NCBI RefSeq assembly: GCF_900129055.1
Contig: NZ_FQUZ01000022.1
Span: 1 to 61,129 of the forward strand
DNA from: Lampropedia hyalina DSM 16112
GTDB taxonomy: Bacteria > Pseudomonadota > Gammaproteobacteria > Burkholderiales > Burkholderiaceae_C
Direction of reading: 5' to 3'
Length of the DNA: 61,129 nt
This document shows, in pieces, positions 53,816-61,129 of this stretch. Position 1 is the stretch's first letter. The number at the start of each line of letters is the position of its first letter. The translations under genes and the position numbers were made by a program. Below the pieces are notes generated by a model. It made no database searches. It saw only the letters and a program-made list of their open reading frames with translations, and was not told the DNA's origin.

Positions 53816-53897
53816 GTTTTTCTCCAATTGTCAGAAATGACCGCCTGAAATTTCTTTCAATCAACCAACGGCGGGGAAATTGGTTTTGATGGGCTGA

Positions 53898-53926
53898 ATG
53901 TTATCACTTTTTTCTGTTTGTTACAA
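53898..53926 (-). promoter_or_regulatory. Candidate sigma-70 promoter of flp
   Basis: On the minus strand TTGTAA and TAACAT are separated by exactly 17 bp, leaving a leader of roughly 75-80 nt to the flp start. Each box matches the consensus at 4 of 6 positions. The surrounding stretch is AT-rich. Confidence 0.5.
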
Positions 53927-53990
53927 AGCCATGCTCATTGCAGGGTTATATTTGGAAGCAATTTGTTGATTTTTTGTGCGGGCGGATGCC

Positions 53991-55694
53991 TTACAAAAGC
54001 GATCGAATGCGGGTTTCTGGCCGTAATTGCACGGATTCTGATGGATCTCGGCTGTTTTGCACGCCCGGTTCATGCGATTGTGTCGATGCAGGTGCAACAA
54101 ATGGTTGTGCGTGGATTGGTGGTGAGATGGTTACATCTTCGGAAGATGTTTCAGTGAATGACTGGAACAGTGGGTGGAGCCAGCGGTGGGGGGTGTCCTG
54201 CGGCAGCAGTTGGCCTGTGGTGCGCACCAGTTGCAACTGCTGGATGCGCTGGTCGTAGCGGGCATCGATTTCTTCGAGCATCAGGGTCTGCATGTCGAGT
54301 TGGGCATCGAGTACCTGCGAGAGGCTGCCGCGCCCCGCTTCCAGCAGGCGGCGGCGGCCTTCAAATGCGGCGGCGGCCTGTTTGACGGCATCGGCAAGCT
54401 GGCTTTCGCGCTGTGCTCCAGACTCCACGCGCCCCCAGCCTGCCGATGCGGTCTCGCGCACCTGACGGCGCACGTTTTCGTACTGTGCTTCCTGGTTCTG
54501 GAGTTCGTTGAGGGATTTGCGAATGCGGTCGCGCAGTTCAAAGCCGTTACCGAAGTCCCAGTTGAGTTCCACGCCATAGCGGGTTCCTTCGCTGTAGAGG
54601 ATGCCTTTGGGGTCGTGGCTGTGGGTGACAACGGCATCGAGTGTGGGCAGGCGTTGTGCCTTGCTGCGATCGACTTCGGCGCGGGCGCGTTCGATCTGTT
54701 GTTGAACTTCGCGCAGTTCGCTGCTGTGCGCTTCGGCATCCTGCAAGGCCTGTTCTTCGCCACGCGGCATCCAGAAGGCGGGAATGTTCAGGGGCGGAAG
54801 CCAGTCGGGTTCGGGGGTGAAGCTGTAGTAGCGGGTGAACCGCGCCAGGGCATCGGCACGCTGGGCTTCGAGGGCGTGTTGCTGGGCGCGGGCACTGGCC
54901 TGGCGGGAGGCGGCTTGTCGCAGGTCGTTGCGGCCGACGGCACCGAGCTCGGCACGGCGTTCCTCCAATACCGCCAAGCGTTCGATGATGTCGGCGGATT
55001 CGGCGGCAATGCGCGCCTTGTGCTCGTAGCGTTGCAGGTTGAGCAGGGCGGTCAGGGCATCGAGCAGGATGTTCTGGCGGGTTCCGTGCAGAACATCACC
55101 GCGTGCGGATTGGGTGAAGCCGGCGGCACGGATGTCGGCATTGATGGCTCCGCCATCGAGTACGCTCATGCGCACTTCGGCGTTGATGGCGTTGTAGTCC
55201 TGCTGGCGACCATTGCGCTCGGCACTGCCGCTGGTGGTGCCGACCTTGAAGGTGGGCCAGCGTGCGCCACGAGCGGTATTGAGATCGTGTCCGGCAGATT
55301 CCAGCGAGGCCTGTGCCTGTAGGACTTCCGGGTGTTCGTTCAGCATGGCATAGAGTGCCTCCAGCAATTGCCTTTGGGCGTGGTTGTCGGCCAGGCTGTG
55401 GGGCGAGAGGCGTTGCGCCATGCGCAGCCAGGGGGTGGCGGCGGCATCGGTGGCGGCCGCGATTTCTGCGGGGCTGGGCACGGGTACGGGTGGCAATTGC
55501 TGGACCCAGTCGGGCAGAGTGTGCGCGGGCATGGGTGCATCGGGCGATGCCAGTGGCGGTTGTTCCTGCGCTGGTGCCGGTATCGGTGCCTGTGGTATCT
55601 GCTGTGCCTGCACGGTTGGCAGGGAAAGGCCGAGCAGCACCAGCACGGCGGTGGCGCGCAGGGTACGGGTTGGGAACGGATGGGTGGTTTTCAT
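53991..55694 (-). CDS. TolC-family outer-membrane protein of type I secretion
   Basis: The 567-residue protein has a signal peptide (cleavage after PTVQAQ, about residue 31), a Pro-rich linker to about 85, and two OEP repeats of coiled-coil helices (HPEVLQAQASLESAGHDLNTARGARWPTFKVG ... RRLLEAGRGSLSQVLDAQLDMQTLM). The last 70 residues form an extra tail not part of the barrel. It is the third gene of the ABC-MFP-TolC operon (44 bp after the MFP gene), so it is likely a dedicated exit duct. Confidence 0.92.
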   Translation of the reverse strand: MKTTHPFPTRTLRATAVLVLLGLSLPTVQAQQIPQAPIPAPAQEQPPLASPDAPMPAHTLPDWVQQLPPVPVPSPAEIAAATDAAATPWLRMAQRLSPHSLADNHAQRQLLEALYAMLNEHPEVLQAQASLESAGHDLNTARGARWPTFKVGTTSGSAERNGRQQDYNAINAEVRMSVLDGGAINADIRAAGFTQSARGDVLHGTRQNILLDALTALLNLQRYEHKARIAAESADIIERLAVLEERRAELGAVGRNDLRQAASRQASARAQQHALEAQRADALARFTRYYSFTPEPDWLPPLNIPAFWMPRGEEQALQDAEAHSSELREVQQQIERARAEVDRSKAQRLPTLDAVVTHSHDPKGILYSEGTRYGVELNWDFGNGFELRDRIRKSLNELQNQEAQYENVRRQVRETASAGWGRVESGAQRESQLADAVKQAAAAFEGRRRLLEAGRGSLSQVLDAQLDMQTLMLEEIDARYDQRIQQLQLVRTTGQLLPQDTPHRWLHPLFQSFTETSSEDVTISPPIHAQPFVAPASTQSHEPGVQNSRDPSESVQLRPETRIRSLL

Positions 55695-55738
55695 GGCACA
55701 GGAGTGAAGGCAGCGGCGGGCGGGGGCGGACAGGGATG

Positions 55739-57154
55739 TCAGGGTTCGCGGAAGGCTTCGCTTTGTACGCGCAGCACGGGGCGCAGGATGTACCAGATGA
55801 AGGGCTCGTGGCCCAGCAGCAGATCGACTTGGGCCTGCATGCCGGTGGTGATGCGGTTGTCGGTGCGTCCGACCCAGGGCTGTGTCAGGCTGGCATGAAG
55901 GCGGAAGTAGGAAGGGGAGTCGGGAATGTTGGGGTCGCGGTCGGCATCGGCGGCGACGAGGGTGACGGTGCCTGGCACGGAGCCGTAGCGCAGGAAGTCG
56001 TAGGCAGTGATCTTGACTTTCACGGCCTGGCCCTGGTGGACGTAACCCCGATCGGCCGGGTTGAGGCGTGCCTCGACGATGACCTCTTCCTTGTCAGGGA
56101 CGATTTCGAGGATGGGTTCGCCTGCCTTCACGACCCAGCCTGCCCCAGAGCTTCTGAGGCCCTTGATGATGCCATCGGTGGGGGCCGTGACAATGGTGCG
56201 GGTGCGCTGATTGCGGGCGCGGGAGAGGTCTTCGGCCAGACTCAGGAGTTCGCGCTCGACTTCGGCCAGTTCTTCGGAGGCACGACGCTGGAAGCTTCCC
56301 TGGGTTTCCATGACCTTGGCCTGTGCCAGCTCGACACGGGCACGGTTGCTGACGAGGCTTTCGCGTGCGGCAGCCAATTCGGTGCGCACCTGTTCGAGGG
56401 CGCGTTGCTTGTCGATGACTTCCAGCTGGCCGATCAATTGTTCTGCAACCAGTTGGCGGGCGATGCTGGCTTCTTCTTCGTGCAGGCGCAGGGCGGTTTG
56501 CAGGCCGTTGATGCGGGCCTGGTTCTGGGCCACGTCGCCCCGTGCCTGGTGCAGGCTCGCCTGGGCTGCGGCCAGGCTGCCCCTGTGTTCGAGTGCGCGC
56601 GCATTGAAGGCCCCCACTTCTGCCTGAACGACCTGACTACCCAGGCTGCTGGGAAAGTCACTGCGCAGCAGGGGCTTGCCCAGGGTTTCGGCGGTGAGCC
56701 GGGTCTTGATGGCCATGGCGTTGGCGTGGCGCGCGGTGAGCTGTTCCAGGTTGAGGCTGTTGCTGCCCAGATCGATTTCCAGCAGGGGATCGTTCGCGCT
56801 GACGATCTGGCCTTCACGCACATGGACTTCGGTGACGATGCCCCCTTCCAAGTGTTGCACGGTCTGCACCCGGTCGGAAGGAATGACCTGACCGGGGGCC
56901 ACCACGACGTTTTCGACCGGATACAGCAGGCCCACAATCACCAGTACGCCCAATGCGCCAATGAAGCTGCGGCGCATGATGCGCCCACGGCGGTGCTTGG
57001 ATGCGCTGGAATGCGCGGGTGGATGGGTGGATGCGGCGGTGTGGTCTGTGGCCCAGGCAGGGGTTTGGTTGGGGGCCGGGGTATCGGCATCTTCCTGTGA
57101 GGACTTGCGCAACACTTGCGGCAGGTCGCCGGGAGATTGGTTTTCGGATTTCAT
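55739..57154 (-). CDS. Type I secretion membrane fusion protein (HlyD family)
   Basis: The 471-residue periplasmic adaptor has a cytosolic N-terminal 60 residues, one membrane helix (about 62-80, SFIGALGVLVIVGLLYPV), lipoyl half-motifs (GQVIPSDRVQTVQHLEGGIVTEV), a long coiled coil (about 140-310) and a C-terminal beta barrel with VEARLNPADRGYVHQGQAVKVKI. The HlyD signature GGIVTEVHVREGQ is clear. It overlaps the ABC gene by 4 bp. Confidence 0.93.
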   Translation of the reverse strand: MKSENQSPGDLPQVLRKSSQEDADTPAPNQTPAWATDHTAASTHPPAHSSASKHRRGRIMRRSFIGALGVLVIVGLLYPVENVVVAPGQVIPSDRVQTVQHLEGGIVTEVHVREGQIVSANDPLLEIDLGSNSLNLEQLTARHANAMAIKTRLTAETLGKPLLRSDFPSSLGSQVVQAEVGAFNARALEHRGSLAAAQASLHQARGDVAQNQARINGLQTALRLHEEEASIARQLVAEQLIGQLEVIDKQRALEQVRTELAAARESLVSNRARVELAQAKVMETQGSFQRRASEELAEVERELLSLAEDLSRARNQRTRTIVTAPTDGIIKGLRSSGAGWVVKAGEPILEIVPDKEEVIVEARLNPADRGYVHQGQAVKVKITAYDFLRYGSVPGTVTLVAADADRDPNIPDSPSYFRLHASLTQPWVGRTDNRITTGMQAQVDLLLGHEPFIWYILRPVLRVQSEAFREP

Positions 57155-59019
57155 GCAATGGTCTCCTGATTCTGGTGTGCGGTCGGTGGCGTGGCCGTAG
57201 CGGGCGGCGGCGTGTAGGCCGAGCCGTACAGCCGTGGCAGCAGTTGTCGTGGTGTGCCATGTTCCACATGTCCGTCACCCCGCACATGGTAAATGTGTTG
57301 TGCCACGGATGCCACGCGCACTGAGTGTGTGATGACGATGACCGTGAGTTTCTGCGCGATGTGTTGCAGGTTTTTCAGCAGGGCGGTTTCGCTGTCGAAG
57401 TCCAGGTCGCTGCTGGGCTCGTCGAGTACCAGCACGGAGGGGTTGCGCAGGAACATTTGTGCAAGGGCGAGCTTGCGCAGCTCACCGGCGGACAGGCCGG
57501 TTCCGCCCTCGCCCACAACGGTTTGGTAGCCCTGTGGCAAATGGCTGATGAACGCGTGTGCACCCGTGAGCTGGCAGGCGCGCACGATGGTCTGGTCATC
57601 GGCCTGGGCATTGACCATGCGCAGACCCTCGATGATGGTGCCGCTGAACCAGTACACCTGCTGGGCCAGGCAGCCTACCCAATGCCCCAGATCGGCGCGG
57701 GAGAATTGCGCCATGTCGTATTCATCGATGTAGATGGTTCCCTCGGTAGGCTGGTAGAGGCCCGCCAGCAGTTTGCCCAAGGTCGATTTGCCCGCACCGT
57801 TGCGCCCAACGATGGCATGCAGCCCGCCTGGGCCAATGTCCAGCGTGACATTTTCCAGCGGAGTCTGTCCCGTGGGATAGTGAAAGCTGACTTGATCCAG
57901 GTGAAAGCGGCCTTTGGGCCGGGGCAGTTGCAGGGTTTGTGGCGGGGCATTTTCCACCGGTTCTTCCAGGGCTTTCTGCAAGCGACGGGTCGCCTCGTTG
58001 GAGCGCGCCAGCGATCGCCAGTTGCCCGCCAGTTGCGCCACGGGCGACAGGGCTTTGCTGGCGAGCAGATTGACAGCCATGAGGCTGCCGATGCTCATCC
58101 ATTGTTCATTGATGGCAATGGCCCCGACCGTGATGACGGCAATCGAGAAAAGAGTCAGCAGGATGATGCTGGTCTCACGCGCATTTTCCATGTCACCATT
58201 CTTGCGAAAGCTCTCGCCCAGCCAGAAGTCATAGCCTTGCTGCCAGTTCTGCTTGATGGTGGCATCGTGTGCCAGGGCCTTGAGTGTGGTGCGTGCATGG
58301 CAGACTTCGGCGGTGCTGCGATCAAGGGCACGGGCCTTTACCAGCTCTTCCACCCGGCCACTGCGCACTTCATCTGCCCACCACCAGGCCAGCACCCCCA
58401 GGACAATCATGGCCACGATGATGACGGGCAGCACCGGCCAGGCGATGATGCCAATGACGATCAGGGCCAGCAGTGCCATTGGCAAATCGAAAATGGCACT
58501 GGCCAGGCCACCGGAAATGCTGGCGCGCATCGCGGGGATGTCCCGAAACAGTTGCAGCCACTGGCTGGAAGGGCGCGATTCCAAGGCCAGCAGGGGGCGT
58601 TGCAACATGGAGTCCATCAGGGCCTGCGAGACATCGTGGTCGATGGTGGCACCGGCTTCGCGCAATGAGCGAGCCCGCCGGATGCGCAGCCACCATTCGA
58701 TGCCCAGAAAACACAAGACACCGGCGACCATGGCCGTGAGCGTGGCCGTGCCGCCGCGCGAGATCACCCGGTTGAACACTTGCAGCAGAAAAATGGAAGG
58801 CAACAGCCCCAGCAGGCCAATCGGCAGGGACAGCCAGGCAGCCATGCGTATCTGGGGCCATGCCTTTTGGCAGGCATTGGCAATCGCGTCCGCATAGGGG
58901 CTGCTGGCAACCGATGTGGCCTGTGAGGACGAGGCATCGGCCGGATCGACATCGGGGCGCGACGCTGCACGATGGCTGGAAGAGGACAACAGGCGGCTGG
59001 GCAGCAAATAGTGAATCAT
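57151..59019 (-). CDS. Type I secretion permease/ATPase
   Basis: The 622-residue ABC exporter has a hydrophilic N-terminal 55 residues with no C39 peptidase or C39-like domain, so it is of the PrtD/RsaD type. Six membrane helices follow, then the nucleotide-binding domain: Walker A VGRNGAGKSTLG (about 403-411), a signature that reads LSAGE instead of LSGGQ (about 513), Walker B VLVLDEPSSDLD and the H-loop THSV. The substrate would carry an uncleaved C-terminal signal. First gene of its operon; the repeat protein upstream is the candidate substrate. Confidence 0.92.
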   Translation of the reverse strand: MIHYLLPSRLLSSSSHRAASRPDVDPADASSSQATSVASSPYADAIANACQKAWPQIRMAAWLSLPIGLLGLLPSIFLLQVFNRVISRGGTATLTAMVAGVLCFLGIEWWLRIRRARSLREAGATIDHDVSQALMDSMLQRPLLALESRPSSQWLQLFRDIPAMRASISGGLASAIFDLPMALLALIVIGIIAWPVLPVIIVAMIVLGVLAWWWADEVRSGRVEELVKARALDRSTAEVCHARTTLKALAHDATIKQNWQQGYDFWLGESFRKNGDMENARETSIILLTLFSIAVITVGAIAINEQWMSIGSLMAVNLLASKALSPVAQLAGNWRSLARSNEATRRLQKALEEPVENAPPQTLQLPRPKGRFHLDQVSFHYPTGQTPLENVTLDIGPGGLHAIVGRNGAGKSTLGKLLAGLYQPTEGTIYIDEYDMAQFSRADLGHWVGCLAQQVYWFSGTIIEGLRMVNAQADDQTIVRACQLTGAHAFISHLPQGYQTVVGEGGTGLSAGELRKLALAQMFLRNPSVLVLDEPSSDLDFDSETALLKNLQHIAQKLTVIVITHSVRVASVAQHIYHVRGDGHVEHGTPRQLLPRLYGSAYTPPPATATPPTAHQNQETIA

Positions 59020-59300
59020 GGGTTGAAATGGCGGGAGACGCTGGTGTCCTGAAAACAGTCGTGTTGCGCATTATGCGCTGGAGCCACGGACTACGGTTCC
59101 CGGCAGGGCATCGTCCCATTGGCATTGCGATGGTTTGCTTTGCCACATCAGGGTGCGCAGCAGCGAATACATGCAGGTCAGCGAGTATAAAAAAATACAG
59201 GCCAATTTCTTGGCCTGTATCGATGGATGGGCAAACCCTTGCTGAACGCCACCACTGCCTGCCAAGGCAAGGCGTGGGTGGCGCACAGCGCAGGAGTGCG
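59020..59300. other. 281-bp region between the repeat-protein gene and the T1SS operon
   Basis: It holds an intrinsic terminator (59189-59220) that ends the repeat-protein transcript and, further down, presumably the promoter of the secretion operon (59020-59180). No small gene with a ribosome site is seen. Confidence 0.5.
59189..59220 (-). terminator. Intrinsic terminator after the repeat-protein gene
   Basis: ATACAGGCCAA pairs with TTGGCCTGTAT around TTTC, a perfect 11-bp stem, followed on the minus strand by a run of seven T. It lies 80 bp after the stop codon of the repeat protein. Confidence 0.9.
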
Positions 59301-61129
59301 TCAGATCAACTGGTTGTTTTGCAGTTGCTGTGCCAGCGTCAAGGCCGTTTCATTGCCCTTGTCGCCGCTGATCTGGCTGCTGATCGGCACTGCAATCGGC
59401 TCCACGTCGTGCGAGGCTTCGTTTGGCTGTGCACTCGCATTCTCGCTCACAGCCGCAGTCGCTGTATTTCCAGCCAGCTCCGCATTCTGTTGTGAATTTG
59501 CAACAGAATCCGTGTCTGCCGATGGCTCCTTGGCCTCCAGCGTGACTTCCTGGGTCAGCAACAGATCCAGCACGCCGGCATCACTGCCTTGCGCATTGTC
59601 TGCAACCGACTCGGTTTCCTCGGACTGGAACAGGGCTGTCAGCACAGAGGAACCTTCATCCGACAGCGCAGGCGTGAACGCCATGGCCATGGCCACTGGT
59701 GCTGCGGCAGGCTCAATACCAGCAGCAGCGTTACCCAACAGACCATGGGTCAGTGCGGAGAGGTCGAGGGAGTCCAGCAGATCGTGAAGCAGTCCACCAG
59801 TGACATCGTCAATGGTGCCCCCGATGATGTCCTGAACATTGGCTCCCAAACTTCCGGCTGCTTTGTCTATGCCAAAACCACCAATCAAAGAGGGATCGAG
59901 GTCTTTGACGAGGCGAGTGCCACCAACAAGATCACTTACCAACCCCAGGACACCTTCCAGCAAATCGCCCACGGCACCGAGCAGGCCGCCTGAAAGATCG
60001 GTCAGTAACGTAGGCAGAGTACTCAAACCTGTATTGCCAAGTCCTCCCAAAGTGGTTCCCAGCAAATTGAGTACATCGGCACTGCCAGAAAGATTCTGGA
60101 GATTCTCCAAAGCAGTTTCGATATTGTCTTTCTGGTCATTTCCTCCCAGAAAGCCCAAAGTTGGTTGTACATGTGTGGTAATACCATTCAACAGACTATC
60201 AACAGCCTCTGTAATGGAGTCTGCAAGGTTCAGATTGCCCAGCAAGCCATTCACCGCCTCACCCAGCACACCCAATGGGCTGCCAGCACCTTGCGCGGAC
60301 AAACTGTTTTCCAGGCTTTCCAGAACGCCCAGTCCACCAGGCAATGCCAGCAGATCGTTGAGTGGCCCGGTAATGGCAGCCAAAGTACCACCGTTCGGAT
60401 CGATCAACGCATCCACCAGATCGGAGACCGGTTCCAGCAACTCGGTGCCAGTGGTCACATCCTTCAGAATGCCTTGCAGGCTGGAGATCAATCCCCAATC
60501 CTTGCCAGAGCCACCGGTCAAGGTGCCCAGCAGTGAACCAGCTCCAGTCAAACCGCTCAGCAAGCCACCGTCGCTGCCTGTGCCCAGCAAGCCGTTCACC
60601 ACATTGGCAATCGGATTGCCACCCTGGATGCCACTCAGCAGGCCTTGCAGCGCAGTGACCACAGGAGCCAGTGCCGTCGGGTTGCCTGCATCACTGCCCA
60701 GACCACCGATGAGGCTGTTCAACACAGGCCCTACCGAATCACCCAAACCTTCCAGTACCCCTGTGAGATTCAGCAATCCACCGGTGTCACCTGCACTGAG
60801 CAGGTTGTTGAGCAGGTCGGTGCCCAGCAGGGCATCGGTGCCGGTGAGGCCGCCGAGCACGCTCTCGAGCAGGTCGGTGACGCTGCCCAGCAGGTTGCCG
60901 CCGAGCAAGTCGCCCACGCCGCCGAGCAGGTCGCCGCCCAGCAGGCCGCCCAGCAGGCCGCCGAGGTCACCGACCGATGCGCCGCCGCTGAGGTTGCCCA
61001 GCACGTTGTTGAGGGTGTCGATCAGCGGGTTCAGTCCGGTGCCGGGGATCAGCACCAGGCCTTCGACCAGTTCGCTCAGGGCCTCGAGGCCACCGGCGGT
61101 GCCGGTGAGGTCTTCGAGGATGGAGGTGA
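59301..61129 (-). CDS. Giant Gly/Leu-rich repeat protein, C-terminal part (putative T1SS-exported adhesin)
   Basis: The frame is open to the right edge (608 codons seen), so the N-terminus is missing; the GTG at 61055 is internal. The visible part lacks Cys, has one Trp, and is built of degenerate repeats such as LGGLLGGDLLGGVGDLLGG and later more varied Leu/Gly/Asp segments. The repeat is most regular near 60750-61129 and decays towards the C-terminus. The last 150 residues (from AAAGIEPAAAPVAMAMAF) are Ser/Glu/Ala-rich and end LAQQLQNNQLI, without RTX nonapeptides. The neighbouring C39-less type I secretion operon is the obvious exporter, but this is inferred from position. Function unknown. 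Confidence 0.75.
   Translation of the reverse strand, partial: TSILEDLTGTAGGLEALSELVEGLVLIPGTGLNPLIDTLNNVLGNLSGGASVGDLGGLLGGLLGGDLLGGVGDLLGGNLLGSVTDLLESVLGGLTGTDALLGTDLLNNLLSAGDTGGLLNLTGVLEGLGDSVGPVLNSLIGGLGSDAGNPTALAPVVTALQGLLSGIQGGNPIANVVNGLLGTGSDGGLLSGLTGAGSLLGTLTGGSGKDWGLISSLQGILKDVTTGTELLEPVSDLVDALIDPNGGTLAAITGPLNDLLALPGGLGVLESLENSLSAQGAGSPLGVLGEAVNGLLGNLNLADSITEAVDSLLNGITTHVQPTLGFLGGNDQKDNIETALENLQNLSGSADVLNLLGTTLGGLGNTGLSTLPTLLTDLSGGLLGAVGDLLEGVLGLVSDLVGGTRLVKDLDPSLIGGFGIDKAAGSLGANVQDIIGGTIDDVTGGLLHDLLDSLDLSALTHGLLGNAAAGIEPAAAPVAMAMAFTPALSDEGSSVLTALFQSEETESVADNAQGSDAGVLDLLLTQEVTLEAKEPSADTDSVANSQQNAELAGNTATAAVSENASAQPNEASHDVEPIAVPISSQISGDKGNETALTLAQQLQNNQLI

Noticed and set aside
59301-61055. 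GTG at 61055 as the start of the repeat protein
   Set aside because: The frame stays open with the same Gly/Leu composition to the window edge and no ribosome site precedes this GTG.

Overview
The window is about 61 kb of high-GC DNA (roughly 60 percent by eye). It looks like a chromosomal segment of a betaproteobacterium in the order Burkholderiales, most likely Comamonadaceae or a close relative. The reasons are the gene order hda / HAD phosphatase / pcnB / folK divergent from purM and an AI-2E-type transporter, the pilGHIJ-pilL operon, a phasin (polyhydroxyalkanoate granules), and the general flavour of the proteins. No rRNA, tRNA, CRISPR array or prophage was recognised. Most of the window is core genome; accessory features are one partial TnpB element, small dispersed repeats, an orphan flp/prepilin-peptidase pair and, at the right edge, a type I secretion operon next to a giant repeat protein.

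Layout, left to right. 1-830: partial IS200/IS605-type tnpB element ending just before an MFS drug-efflux gene with its TetR regulator (833-2777). 2805-4216: divergent yraN and rsmI. 4253-8707: an envelope-modification module made of dgkA, a ColRS/PmrAB-like two-component pair and divergent eptA, with a 144-bp inverted-repeat element between kinase and dgkA. 8727-12539: folK, pcnB, HAD phosphatase, hda (all minus), divergent from purM and an AI-2E transporter. 15038-17419: orphan rfbA, a GNAT acetyltransferase, erpA. 17785-20517: secA. 20799-21362: phasin, with a promoter flanked by two near-identical palindromes. 22268-25132: ileS, whose C-terminal zinc site is degenerate. 25220-34488: complete Pil-Chp chemosensory operon for twitching motility. 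34810-39331: hemL, an IclR regulator, the leucyl-transferase bpt, and a DUF2145 lipoprotein with a small secreted partner. 39550-44242: sulfate uptake operon sbp-cysTWA with dsbB behind it. 44312-52928: glycosyltransferase, parE, FMN reductase, HIT protein, uvrD, rarD and a TauE/SafE permease. 53037-53815: prepilin peptidase and Flp pilin. 53991-59019: three-gene type I secretion operon (ABC, MFP, TolC). 59301 to the right edge: C-terminal part of a Gly/Leu-rich repeat protein, the probable substrate.

Functional links worth noting: EptA moves phosphoethanolamine from phosphatidylethanolamine to lipid A and leaves diacylglycerol, which DgkA recycles, so the eptA / two-component / dgkA cluster is a coherent polymyxin- or metal-response module. 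Sbp feeds the CysTWA importer, and a terminator-like hairpin between sbp and cysT probably gives excess binding protein. PilG, PilH, PilI, PilJ and PilL form a full sensory pathway to type IV pili, but no CheR- or CheB-type adaptation enzyme accompanies them. The secretion genes and the repeat protein are separated by an intrinsic terminator, so they are probably transcribed separately even though they likely act together.
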